A DNA stretch of 26,051 bases, from positions 1 through 26,051 of the forward strand of contig DAIPHL010000009.1 in NCBI GenBank assembly GCA_036771375.1. The letters are read 5' to 3'. Shown one piece after another: positions 6,512 to 13,709 of this stretch (its first letter is position 1; each line of letters opens with the position of its first letter). Under the pieces are notes generated by a model. The model searched no databases, had not been told where the DNA came from, and was given only the letters and a program-made list of their open reading frames with translations. The stretch is from DAIPHL01 sp036771375 (lineage in GTDB: Bacteria; Synergistota; Synergistia; Synergistales; Synergistaceae). The position numbers and the translations under genes were made by a program.

Positions 6512-7122
6512 TTGATATCAAAACCTGCCTGAAAAAGCTGGGTTATGTCGGCGTACTGGATTTTGCCACCGTGGACGAGGACGGCGCGCCGCAAGTACGA
6601 AACATCAGTGCCATACACTATGAGGGGACGACGCTGTACTTTCTGACTGCAAGAGGAAAATCCTTTGCCCGACAGCTCAAGGCCGACGGCAGGGTGCAGA
6701 TTCTCGGATATACGAAATACAAGGAAACAATCCGACTGTCCGGCAGAGCCGCGGAGGTGCCAAAGGACGAGCAGGTCAAGTGGCGGGATGTGCTTTACGC
6801 CGAGCAGCCGTATTTAGAGAACGTCTATCCGGGCGAGACGAAAAACATCGACACGATGTTCATGCTGAAGGATTACACTATCGAGTATTTCTGCCTGTCC
6901 ACACGCCCGATCACACGGGAATGCTTTACCGTGGGCGACGCAAAGCTAAAAAGGAAAGGCTACTACATAAGCGATGACTGTATCGGCTGCGGCACCTGCC
7001 AGGGCGTATGTCCGCAGAGCTGTATTGAGGAAGGGAATCCCTTCGTCATCCGACAGAACAACTGCCTGCAATGCGGGAACTGCTTTGAGAATTGCCCTGT
7101 CGAAGCGATCCGGAGATATTGA
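6508..7122 (+). CDS. Pyridoxamine-phosphate-oxidase-like flavoprotein fused to a 2[4Fe-4S] ferredoxin
   Basis: The 204-residue protein has an N-terminal split-barrel domain (about 1-140; GVLDFATVDEDGAPQVRNIS is the typical strand pair of the PNPOx-like FMN-binding family). A C-terminal bacterial-type ferredoxin domain follows, with C158-x2-C161-x2-C164-x3-C168-P and C186-x2-C189-x2-C192-x3-C196-P. Such fusions probably pass electrons between a flavin and iron-sulphur clusters. In this operon it is a candidate reductant for the radical SAM enzyme or for another redox partner. It starts at the ATGA overlap with the maturase and ends one base before the next ATG, so the three genes are tightly coupled. 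The physiological substrate cannot be told from sequence. Confidence 0.82.
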   Translation: MIDIKTCLKKLGYVGVLDFATVDEDGAPQVRNISAIHYEGTTLYFLTARGKSFARQLKADGRVQILGYTKYKETIRLSGRAAEVPKDEQVKWRDVLYAEQPYLENVYPGETKNIDTMFMLKDYTIEYFCLSTRPITRECFTVGDAKLKRKGYYISDDCIGCGTCQGVCPQSCIEEGNPFVIRQNNCLQCGNCFENCPVEAIRRY

Positions 7123-7123
7123 G

Positions 7124-8080
7124 ATGAAAATGATGAAAGCTGTATTATTGGATAAGATCACTGAGACAAACGACGTTGTTTTGTCCGAATATGCCGTCCC
7201 GGAGGTGCGCCCCGGCTGGGTGCTGGTGAAGGTAAAGGCCTTCGGGCTCAACCACTCCGAGAAACTGCTGCGCCTGAATGAGATCCGGGCAGAGTATATT
7301 CAAAAACCCATCATCCCGGGCATTGAGTGCGTGGGGGAGATCGTTGATCCCTCTGATAGCGGTCTTTCCATCGGGCAAAAGGTTGTCGCTCTGATGGGCG
7401 GCATGGGACGCTCCTTTCATGGCAGCTATGCCGAATATGCGCTGCTGCCCAGGCAGACCGTCTTCACGGTGGAAAACGATCTACCGTGGGAAGCGCTTGG
7501 CGCCGTTCCCGAAACATATTACACGGCATGGGGCTCATTGTTTGAATGCCTAAACCTGACCGAAAAGGATATGCTGCTGATCCGTGGAGCGACCTGCGCT
7601 CTCGGCTATGCTTCCATACAGATTGCCAAAGCCTTTGGCTGCAAGGTGATCGCTACGACGCACAGAGAAGATAAGTTGCCGCTGATTGCCCAAGCGGATG
7701 AAGCAGTGGTCGACGACGGCAAGCTGACCGGCAAGATTCACGGTGCGACGAAGGTCCTTGACCTGATCGGTCCCCGAAACCTGAAGGACACGCTGACCGC
7801 CGTGAAAAAGGGTGGCATCGTCTGTCAGACGGGACTCTTGGGCGGTGTGTGCACGCTGAACGGATTCGATCCCATCAAGGACATCCCCAACGGCGTGTAT
7901 CTCACCGGCTTCTTCTCCAACTACCCCACGCAGCAGATCATGGACGACATCTTTACTTTCCTGAATGAGAATAGACTCGTTCCGGCAAGCGGCAAGGTGT
8001 TTGATTTTGAGCATATCCGCGACGCCGTTATTACGCAGGACGAAGGCAGTATCAATGGAAAGATCGTGATAAGGTTATAA
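7124..8080 (+). CDS. Zinc-free medium-chain dehydrogenase/reductase (quinone-oxidoreductase-like)
   Basis: This 318-residue protein has the MDR fold: an N-terminal GroES-like domain (about 1-125) with GLNHSEKLL where zinc alcohol dehydrogenases carry their catalytic Cys, and a Rossmann domain whose LLIRGATCALGYASIQIAKA (151-170) binds NAD(P)H. Lack of the zinc-ligand Cys places it nearer to NADPH:quinone reductases and enoyl reductases than to alcohol dehydrogenases. Enzymes of this type reduce quinones, enones or aldehydes, and HxlR regulators often control such genes, which fits the divergent HxlR relic. The start is one base after the preceding stop; 22 bases separate it from the next gene. 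The exact substrate is unknown. Confidence 0.82.
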   Translation: MKMMKAVLLDKITETNDVVLSEYAVPEVRPGWVLVKVKAFGLNHSEKLLRLNEIRAEYIQKPIIPGIECVGEIVDPSDSGLSIGQKVVALMGGMGRSFHGSYAEYALLPRQTVFTVENDLPWEALGAVPETYYTAWGSLFECLNLTEKDMLLIRGATCALGYASIQIAKAFGCKVIATTHREDKLPLIAQADEAVVDDGKLTGKIHGATKVLDLIGPRNLKDTLTAVKKGGIVCQTGLLGGVCTLNGFDPIKDIPNGVYLTGFFSNYPTQQIMDDIFTFLNENRLVPASGKVFDFEHIRDAVITQDEGSINGKIVIRL

Positions 8081-8102
8081 CTGTAAAGGGCGGTGAGGCG
8101 AT

Positions 8103-9032
8103 ATGATCATCAATACCGGGCAGAGAACGGACATCCCGGCCTTCTATGCCGAGTGGTTTGCAAACAGGCTGGAAGAAGGCTTTGTCTGTGTCCGCAATCC
8201 CTATAACCCGAATCAGGTCAGCCGCTACCGCCTCGATCCCTCCGTTGTGGACGTGATCGGTTTCTGCACAAAAAATCCCGCACCGATGTTCCCTTATATG
8301 GATTCGATGAAGGATTACGGACAATACTGGTTCGTCACCATCACGCCTTACGGGCGGGATATTGAGCCGCATGTGCCGGATAAGCATCGTCTGCTTGACG
8401 ATTTCAAGAAGCTGTCCGACAGGATTGGCATCAACTCTGTCGGCTGGCGCTATGATCCGATTTTCATTTCGGAGCGATACACCACGGATTATCATCTCAG
8501 GGCTTTTGAGCAAATTGCGTCCACATTGGACGGTTACACGAAAACCGCAGTGATCAGCTTTATCGACCTGTATCCGAAGGTCAAACGAAACTTTCCGGAA
8601 GCGCAGGAGGTCACAAAGGAACAGCGCCTGACGCTGGGCAAAGAGTTCATTGAGATTGCCTCTGCCCACGGCATGACGGTCAAGCCATGCGCGGAGGGGG
8701 ACGAGCTTGACGCCTACGGAGCCGATTGCGGTGGATGTATGCGGGTCAGCGATTACGAAAAAGCCATCGGCAAGCGCCTGAACGCGCCCAAAAGAAAGGG
8801 CGCGAGGGCGGAATGTGCCTGCTATCTCTCCTGCGACATCGGCGCTTACAACACCTGCAAGCATCTGTGCAGGTACTGCTACGCAAACGCGGAACCGTCG
8901 AAGGTGCTGGCGCAGAGCCGCCTGCATGATCCCAAATCTCCTTTCCTGATCGGAAATTACAAGGACGAAGATATTATCCATGATGTGCCTCAAAAGTCAT
9001 GGATCGACGGGCAGACAAGCCTCATGATTTGA
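8103..9032 (+). CDS. DUF1848 family protein with a C-terminal radical-SAM-like Cys cluster
   Basis: This 309-residue protein matches the uncharacterised DUF1848 family: MIINTGQRTDIPAFYAEWF at the start, FCTKNPAPM near 54-62, and a Cys-rich C-terminus. Nine Cys cluster late, at C196, C209/C212 (DCGGCMR), C238/C240/C244 (CACYLSC), and C252-x3-C256-x2-C259 (CKHLCRYCYAN). The last has exactly the spacing of a radical SAM cluster but sits at the C-terminus; Pfam notes this resemblance for the family. It may bind one or more iron-sulphur clusters. GGTGAGG lies just before the ATG. Between a redox gene and the ADP-ribosylation pair, it could be a second radical enzyme in the pathway, but no activity can be assigned. 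Confidence 0.85.
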   Translation: MIINTGQRTDIPAFYAEWFANRLEEGFVCVRNPYNPNQVSRYRLDPSVVDVIGFCTKNPAPMFPYMDSMKDYGQYWFVTITPYGRDIEPHVPDKHRLLDDFKKLSDRIGINSVGWRYDPIFISERYTTDYHLRAFEQIASTLDGYTKTAVISFIDLYPKVKRNFPEAQEVTKEQRLTLGKEFIEIASAHGMTVKPCAEGDELDAYGADCGGCMRVSDYEKAIGKRLNAPKRKGARAECACYLSCDIGAYNTCKHLCRYCYANAEPSKVLAQSRLHDPKSPFLIGNYKDEDIIHDVPQKSWIDGQTSLMI

Positions 9033-9046
9033 CAGAAGGTGAGACT

Positions 9047-9820
9047 ATGGACCAAACGGAAAAACGGCTTTATCTCATCCGGTCTCTTTTGGATGAACAG
9101 CCGAGGTATCGAGATATGGAAATCCCATCCGATGAGATGGAGCAAAGGAAACTGCTGCGAAGCCTGTTCAACATCCGTATGCCCGCCTGGATAAGCGAAG
9201 ATTTCCTCAAAGTGCAGGACGAATACCTGCAAGAGGAAACACGGCGGAAGGGCGTCACAGAGCTTGCAGACCTGACGCCCCTGGAACCGGAAATTTATCT
9301 CTGGCAGGGAGACATCACAACGCTTGTCTGTGACGCAATCGTCAACGCCGCAAACTCCGGCATGACGGGCTGCTATCAGCCCTGCCATAGCTGTATCGAC
9401 AATTGCATCCATACCTATGCAGGCATCCAACTTCGGAATGCTTGTGCTGAGCTCATGGAAAAGCAGGGATACGAGGAGCCGACGGGACAGGCCAAGATCA
9501 CGCCCGCATACAATCTTCCCTGCAACCATGTGATCCATACCGTCGGGCCCATCGTGCAAAGGCAGCTGTCGATACGCCATGAGGAACAGCTCGCTTCATG
9601 CTACCGCTCCTGTTTGGAGCTGGCGGATGAAAACGGATGCAAAAGCATCGCCTTCTGCTGTATCTCCACCGGTGTTTTTGGTTTCCCGCAGGAACGGGCG
9701 GCGGAGATCGCCGTGCGGACGGTGAAGGATTATCAAACAAGCACACACAGCAATATTGAGGTGATTTTCAATGTTTTCAAGGAAGTTGATTACGAAATCT
9801 ACCGGGACTTACTCGGATAA
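9047..9820 (+). CDS. Zinc-type macrodomain protein-ADP-ribose hydrolase
   Basis: This 257-residue protein has an N-terminal helical extension (1-80) and a macrodomain (about 82-255). Visible motifs are GDIT (88-91), VNAAN (99-103), the zinc-binding segment GCYQPCHSCIDNCIH (108-122; C109, H114 and C116 are likely ligands), HTVGP (164-168) and CISTGVFGFP (205-214). Zinc macrodomains of this kind, found in Staphylococcus and Streptococcus SirTM operons, remove mono-ADP-ribose placed by the partner sirtuin. The ATG at 9047 follows GAAGGTGAG; the frame continues upstream into DUF1848 without similarity. The C-terminus overlaps the sirtuin gene by 50 bases, indicating translational coupling of the eraser and writer. 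Confidence 0.92.
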   Translation: MDQTEKRLYLIRSLLDEQPRYRDMEIPSDEMEQRKLLRSLFNIRMPAWISEDFLKVQDEYLQEETRRKGVTELADLTPLEPEIYLWQGDITTLVCDAIVNAANSGMTGCYQPCHSCIDNCIHTYAGIQLRNACAELMEKQGYEEPTGQAKITPAYNLPCNHVIHTVGPIVQRQLSIRHEEQLASCYRSCLELADENGCKSIAFCCISTGVFGFPQERAAEIAVRTVKDYQTSTHSNIEVIFNVFKEVDYEIYRDLLG

Positions 9821-10691
9821 TGTTAAACGGTTGAAACAAGCTTTTGCAAACGCAGATGCCGTTGTCATCGGCGCGGGAGCCGGGCTTTCCACTTCGGCAG
9901 GCTTCGTTTACAACGGGGAACGGTTTGAAAAGTATTTCTCTGACTTTGCGGCGAAGTATCGTTTTACGGATATGTATTCCGGTGGCTTCTATCCCTATTC
10001 CACACAGGAGGAGTTTTGGGCGTATTGGAGCCGCTATATTTGGGTCAACCGATATATGGACGCGCCGAAACCGGTATATGATGAGCTTCTGACCTTGGTA
10101 AGGGATAAGGACTATTTCGTCATTACCACGAATGTAGATCACTGCTTTCAAAAGGCGGGATTCGATAAAAAGCGCCTGTTCTACACGCAGGGTGATTACG
10201 GTTTGTTCCAGTGCAGCGAGCCGTGCCACAATAAAACCTATGGGAACGAAGATATGATCCGTACCATGGTGCTTGCGCAGGGTTGGGAGATCGGGGATGA
10301 CAATGGATTGATCGTACCGGAAGGTGTCACACTGAGAATGACAGTTCCTGCCGGGCTGCTGCCCGTCTGCCCGGTATGCGGCAAGCCTTTGACCATGAAT
10401 CTCCGCTCCGATGAGAAGTTCGTTGAGGACGGGGGCTGGCATAAGGCTACGGAGCGGTATGAAAACTTTCTTCGCACCCGAGGCGGTAAGATGTTGTTTC
10501 TGGAGCTCGGCGTTGGATATAATACGCCGGTCATCATCAAGTACCCCTTCTGGAACATGACGGCAAAGAACCCGGAATCCACCTATGCCTGCGTCAACTA
10601 CGGCGAGGCCGTCTGCCCGGAGAATATTCAGGATCGCTCCATTTGTTTGGACGGGGATATTGGCCATGTGATAAAAACCCTGAAAAAATAG
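9771..10691 (+). CDS. Class M sirtuin (SirTM), protein ADP-ribosyltransferase
   Basis: This 306-residue Sir2-fold protein has GAGAGLSTSAGF (34-45) for NAD binding, TTNVDHCF (119-126; N121) and a zinc ribbon at C148, C152, C200 and C203. Where deacetylating sirtuins have the catalytic His, it has Gln140 in YTQGDYG, 19 residues after N121. This is the hallmark of SirTM enzymes, which transfer ADP-ribose to protein instead of deacetylating. FLELGVGYNTPVIIKYPF (243-260) completes the NAD pocket. The ATG at 9771 has GAGGTG 7 bases before it. Known SirTM operons carry a lipoylated GcvH-like target and a lipoate ligase; neither is present in this operon, so the target must be different or located elsewhere. 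Confidence 0.92.
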   Translation: MFSRKLITKSTGTYSDNVKRLKQAFANADAVVIGAGAGLSTSAGFVYNGERFEKYFSDFAAKYRFTDMYSGGFYPYSTQEEFWAYWSRYIWVNRYMDAPKPVYDELLTLVRDKDYFVITTNVDHCFQKAGFDKKRLFYTQGDYGLFQCSEPCHNKTYGNEDMIRTMVLAQGWEIGDDNGLIVPEGVTLRMTVPAGLLPVCPVCGKPLTMNLRSDEKFVEDGGWHKATERYENFLRTRGGKMLFLELGVGYNTPVIIKYPFWNMTAKNPESTYACVNYGEAVCPENIQDRSICLDGDIGHVIKTLKK

Positions 10692-10716
10692 GCAGCGAGA
10701 TTCGCACCTCGCCGCC
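10691..10716 (-). terminator. Intrinsic terminator after tnpV, possibly acting in both directions
   Basis: On the minus strand GGCGGCGAG and CTCGCTGCC form a 9-bp stem (one mismatched pair) around an 8-base loop, followed by TATTTTTT, just after the tnpV stop. It lies directly at the SirTM stop, so the same hairpin could also end the plus-strand operon, although no T-run follows on that side. Confidence 0.65.
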
Positions 10717-10721
10717 ATGCT

Positions 10722-11108
10722 TTATGCGTAGATAAGATCGTTGTTCACGATTTCCATTACCCTGTCTCGAATATTTCATCCGCTGTATCCACATCATTTG
10801 ATTTTGCGCTTTGAGCTGTTCGGTGACGCCCTCACGAGCAGCCATCTGTCTTACAAATTTGTAAGCAGGAACATTTGTTCCTCAACTTGTTCGGCGATGT
10901 TAGCAAGGTAGGCATTCAGCCTTCTACTGGTCAATGGCTCCGTATACAGTGTCTTACGCTCCTTCTTGATATATCGCAGGCGCCGCTGCCCCCCCCAAAT
11001 GCCGATGGGTTTTTCTTCTTCGGCTGGTACTGTCAGACAAGGTAATGTAGTAATCACCTTGTAGCTTGTACCATAAACCGTTGTTCTTATCGAAGAGATA
11101 CTTGAAAT
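10722..11108 (-). pseudogene. tnpV: tnpV, transposon-encoded protein, frameshifted remnant
   Basis: Pieces in different frames together resemble TnpV of Firmicute Tn4451-like mobilisable elements: FDKNNGLWYKLQGDYYI near the start, then VPAEEEKPIGIWG, LRYIKKERKTLYTEPLTS, LNAYLANIAEQVEEQ, QMAAREGVTEQLKAQNQMMW, and the C-terminus NIRDRVMEIVNNDLIYA ending at TAA 10724-10722. At least three frame disruptions are needed, one near a C/G homopolymer at about 10988-10997. AGGAGG at the 5' end (11114-11109) is not followed by a good ATG. TnpV's role in transposition is not well defined. Its presence 30 bases downstream of the SirTM operon suggests that the operon arrived on, or next to, such an element. 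Confidence 0.75.
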
Positions 11109-11339
11109 CCTCCTGTACAATGTCGTTGTTGACCTATTCACACATATGTCACAGGCTCCCGATTGCCACACCTTGTATATCCTGTTATAGCATTATCTTG
11201 CCCTTGCTTTTGCCCTTATGGGCTGCCGGGGCATCGTTGAAATGATGTAACCTTTTTTTATATAAAGGGATTCGGCGAGTAGATTGCGAAAAATCCTTTG
11301 TTTTCAGCGGTTTTAGAGGATTTCATTAAAGCCCTATAA

Positions 11340-11477
11340 TCACTGGCGAATGCCTATGATTTCGGGGATTTCAAATTCCGGTTCGTTCAGCTTAAAGAAC
11401 GAAATAAAACCCATAGATATGGTCGCAATGGACAATCCGGTCGGATCGCCATAAAAGCCCCCTACAGACAGTCTCAC
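11340..11477 (-). pseudogene. Truncated N-terminal stump of the ABC transporter ATPase gene
   Basis: A GTG at 11477 overlaps the permease stop (GTGA), the position where BtuD/FecE-type ATPase genes begin in such operons. The first residues, VRLSVGGFYGD, resemble an ATPase N-terminus, but the frame then changes character and stops after 45 residues with no Walker A motif. The best reading is that the ATPase gene was cut by the DNA rearrangement that brought in the tnpV/ACGX region. The fragment after residue 11 is not recognised. Confidence 0.5.
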
Positions 11478-12505
11478 TGCCCTCTTTTCCCCTGTCGATA
11501 AATGAGATAGATGAAAAAAGGCGCACCGACCATGGCCGTCAGGATGCCGATGGGAATCTCCATGGCCATGGCGCTGCGGGCGACGTCGTCCACCAGCAGG
11601 AGATAGGTCCCACCCAAAAGAACGCTGACCGGCAGCTGTATCCGATTGTCCGGTCCCACCAACATTCTCGCCGCATGAGGAATGATGAGGCCGACCCAAC
11701 CGATCGTACCGCAGATCGATACCACGGTGGAGGTCAGCAACGTCGCACATACGATGATTGTCCGGCGCAACGCCGCGACGTTCACTCCCATCGACAGCGC
11801 TTCCTCGTCGGAGAGGAAAAGGGAATTGATCCTCCATCGCAAAAGAAACAGGGGAAGGGCTCCGACAAGAAAAGAAGGTAAAACCAGGGGGATGGAATGG
11901 GAGGTAAAGGAAGAGAGAGAGCCCATCAGCCAGAAGGTGATGGCAGGGAGCTTGCTGTAGGGATCCGCTACATATTTTATCAGGGAAATGAGCGCTTGAA
12001 AGAGAGCCTGCATGACCATTCCGGTGAGAACCAAAGTCAGCGCCGAGTTGCGGCGAGACCCGACAGCGGAACCGATGGCGCAGGTGAGCAATACGGCCAA
12101 AAGGCCAAAACCAAAGCTCGAAACCTGTACCGCGGTGTTCCCGCAATCGAGCATCAAACCCAGCGCCGCGCCGAAACCGGCCCCTGCGGTCGCCCCAAGA
12201 ATGTCCGGGGACACCATCGAGTTTCTAAAGGTCGCCTGATACACACTGCCGGAAAGGGTGAGCGCGGCGCCGCCCCATAACGCACCGACGATCCGTGGCA
12301 GCCGGATGTTGAAAAACACTTTGTACGCACTTCTTCCCATTCCGGACGGGATCCCGGAAAAATACTCTCGGACCAACAACAGAACCTGCTTCGGCGTTAT
12401 GGAGTACCGCCCAAGGAAGAACGATAAAAAGATACTTCCCAACATCAAAACGACAAGTCCCAGGAGAACGACCGCGTAACGGAATTTCCCTCTCTCTTTC
12501 GTCAC
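11474..12505 (-). CDS. BtuC/FecCD-type ABC transporter permease (metal, oxyanion or cofactor uptake)
   Basis: This 343-residue inner-membrane protein has about ten predicted membrane helices and FecCD/BtuC hallmarks: RLPRIVGALWGGAALTLSGS (helix 2), SPDILGATAGAGFGAALG, LVLTGMVMQALF, and GTIGWVGLIIPHAARMLVG near the end. The start is GTG at 12505, with GGGAGG 5 bases upstream. It is divergent from a binding-protein gene, with about 100 bases between them. The neighbouring MoeA-like gene suggests the MolB-type subgroup that imports molybdate or tungstate rather than siderophores, but the cargo is inferred. Its ATPase partner downstream is truncated, so the transporter would need another ATPase. 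Confidence 0.87.
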   Translation of the reverse strand: MTKERGKFRYAVVLLGLVVLMLGSIFLSFFLGRYSITPKQVLLLVREYFSGIPSGMGRSAYKVFFNIRLPRIVGALWGGAALTLSGSVYQATFRNSMVSPDILGATAGAGFGAALGLMLDCGNTAVQVSSFGFGLLAVLLTCAIGSAVGSRRNSALTLVLTGMVMQALFQALISLIKYVADPYSKLPAITFWLMGSLSSFTSHSIPLVLPSFLVGALPLFLLRWRINSLFLSDEEALSMGVNVAALRRTIIVCATLLTSTVVSICGTIGWVGLIIPHAARMLVGPDNRIQLPVSVLLGGTYLLLVDDVARSAMAMEIPIGILTAMVGAPFFIYLIYRQGKRGQ

Positions 12506-12535
12506 AACATCCTCCCTTGTGCACGGCGCTCTGTG

Positions 12536-12564
12536 TTGACAACTTCATTTTTAGATGAGAACAT
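12536..12564 (+). promoter_or_regulatory. Candidate promoter for the binding protein/moeA genes
   Basis: A perfect TTGACA (12536-12541) lies in the divergent gap, with GAACAT 17 bases downstream as a weak -10 box, about 45 bases before the binding-protein ATG. The -35 box is good but the -10 box is poor, so this is tentative. No clear operator was seen. Confidence 0.35.
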
Positions 12565-12609
12565 TGATTGCAACATACTATCATATCCATCGGGGAGGCA
12601 CAACACGCC

Positions 12610-13704
12610 ATGAAGAAGAAACTCTTTTCGATCCTTGTTCTATGCTTCGGTTTTGCCGTTTTCGGACAAACCGTCTCGCCGATCGTCTCTTCCGCCGAAG
12701 CTGCGGCCGCGAAGGAAGCGACGGCAAAAGTGGAGTACAAGACGATCATCAACGTGGATGGAACGAAGATCACGGTCCCAACCGTTGTGAAGAGAATCGG
12801 CTGCCTCTTCGGACCTTCCTATGAAAGGGTCGTGCTTCTAAAAGCCGAGGACAGGATCGTTTTCGACGGAGACTTTCATATCTACAGCTGGCCCTGGTCG
12901 AACATCATCTACAAGCGCGTCAACGAGGTTCCCGGGATCAAAAACGCCCACAGCGAACCGAACATCGAGGATTTGATGCACTACGAGCCCGACGTGGTAT
13001 TCAACTTCCCCAATCCGGTCACCACCAAGACGATGGAAACGGCGGGGATGAGCGTAGTCCCTCACTCGTCCAAAGGCGCTTATGACGATATCGTGAAGAT
13101 GCTGGCCGTTTATGCCGAGGCCATCGGCGGAGAAGCGCCGAAGATTGCGAAAGACTACGCGGATTATTTCTACGAGCTGACCGATACGATCGCCAGGCGA
13201 GTGAAGGATGTGCCGAAGAACCAACGTCCCACCGTGTATTTCGCCAATCAGATGATCCTCAAGTGTTCCAACAAGACCGACATGATTCGTCGCTGTGGAG
13301 GGGTCGCCGTGGCGGCCAAGATCACCGCCAACTCCGCCATGATCGGAAAAGAGCAGCTCATCGAATGGAATCCCGATTACATCTTTGTCGATCATGCGGG
13401 CTCCTCCGGCAACGCCACCGCCGAGGAGGTCATCGCGGAGATGCTTAAGGATCCCGACTACGAGGCCGTGAAAGCGGTAGCCAAAGACAACATCGTCATC
13501 GTGCCGACGGGGGTGTTCTTCTGGGATTCCGGCGTACAACAACCCCTGCTCATGTTGCTCTTGGCCAAGACCATGTATCCCGAACGGTTCCGCGACATCG
13601 ACATGAAAAAGACGCTGACGGATTTTTACTCCCGGTTCTTCTATTACAAGTTGACCGATAAACAGGCCAAAATGATCCTGGCACACCTGGACCCTCCGAG
13701 GTAA
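12610..13704 (+). CDS. Periplasmic substrate-binding protein of a BtuF/FecB-type ABC importer
   Basis: This 364-residue protein starts MKKKLFSILVLCFGFAVFG, a Sec signal peptide (cleavage likely in the Ala-rich stretch near 29-34) with no lipobox, so it would be free in a periplasm. The mature part resembles helical-backbone metal-binding/vitamin B12-type binding proteins: VDGTKITVPTVVKRIGCLFG near its start, EPNIEDLMHYEPDVVFNFPN, and GKEQLIEWNPDYIFVDHAG in the second lobe. The ATG at 12610 follows GGGGAGG; an earlier in-frame start at 12568 lacks a ribosome site. It is divergent from the permease and 5 bases before moeA. The cargo is inferred to be molybdate or tungstate from the context; iron complexes remain possible. 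Confidence 0.85.
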   Translation: MKKKLFSILVLCFGFAVFGQTVSPIVSSAEAAAAKEATAKVEYKTIINVDGTKITVPTVVKRIGCLFGPSYERVVLLKAEDRIVFDGDFHIYSWPWSNIIYKRVNEVPGIKNAHSEPNIEDLMHYEPDVVFNFPNPVTTKTMETAGMSVVPHSSKGAYDDIVKMLAVYAEAIGGEAPKIAKDYADYFYELTDTIARRVKDVPKNQRPTVYFANQMILKCSNKTDMIRRCGGVAVAAKITANSAMIGKEQLIEWNPDYIFVDHAGSSGNATAEEVIAEMLKDPDYEAVKAVAKDNIVIVPTGVFFWDSGVQQPLLMLLLAKTMYPERFRDIDMKKTLTDFYSRFFYYKLTDKQAKMILAHLDPPR

Positions 13705-13709
13705 ACGCT

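Noticed and set aside
12838..13686. 282-codon minus-strand frame
   Set aside because: Entirely opposite the binding-protein gene, rich in Gly/Val/His/Asp as expected of an antisense shadow.
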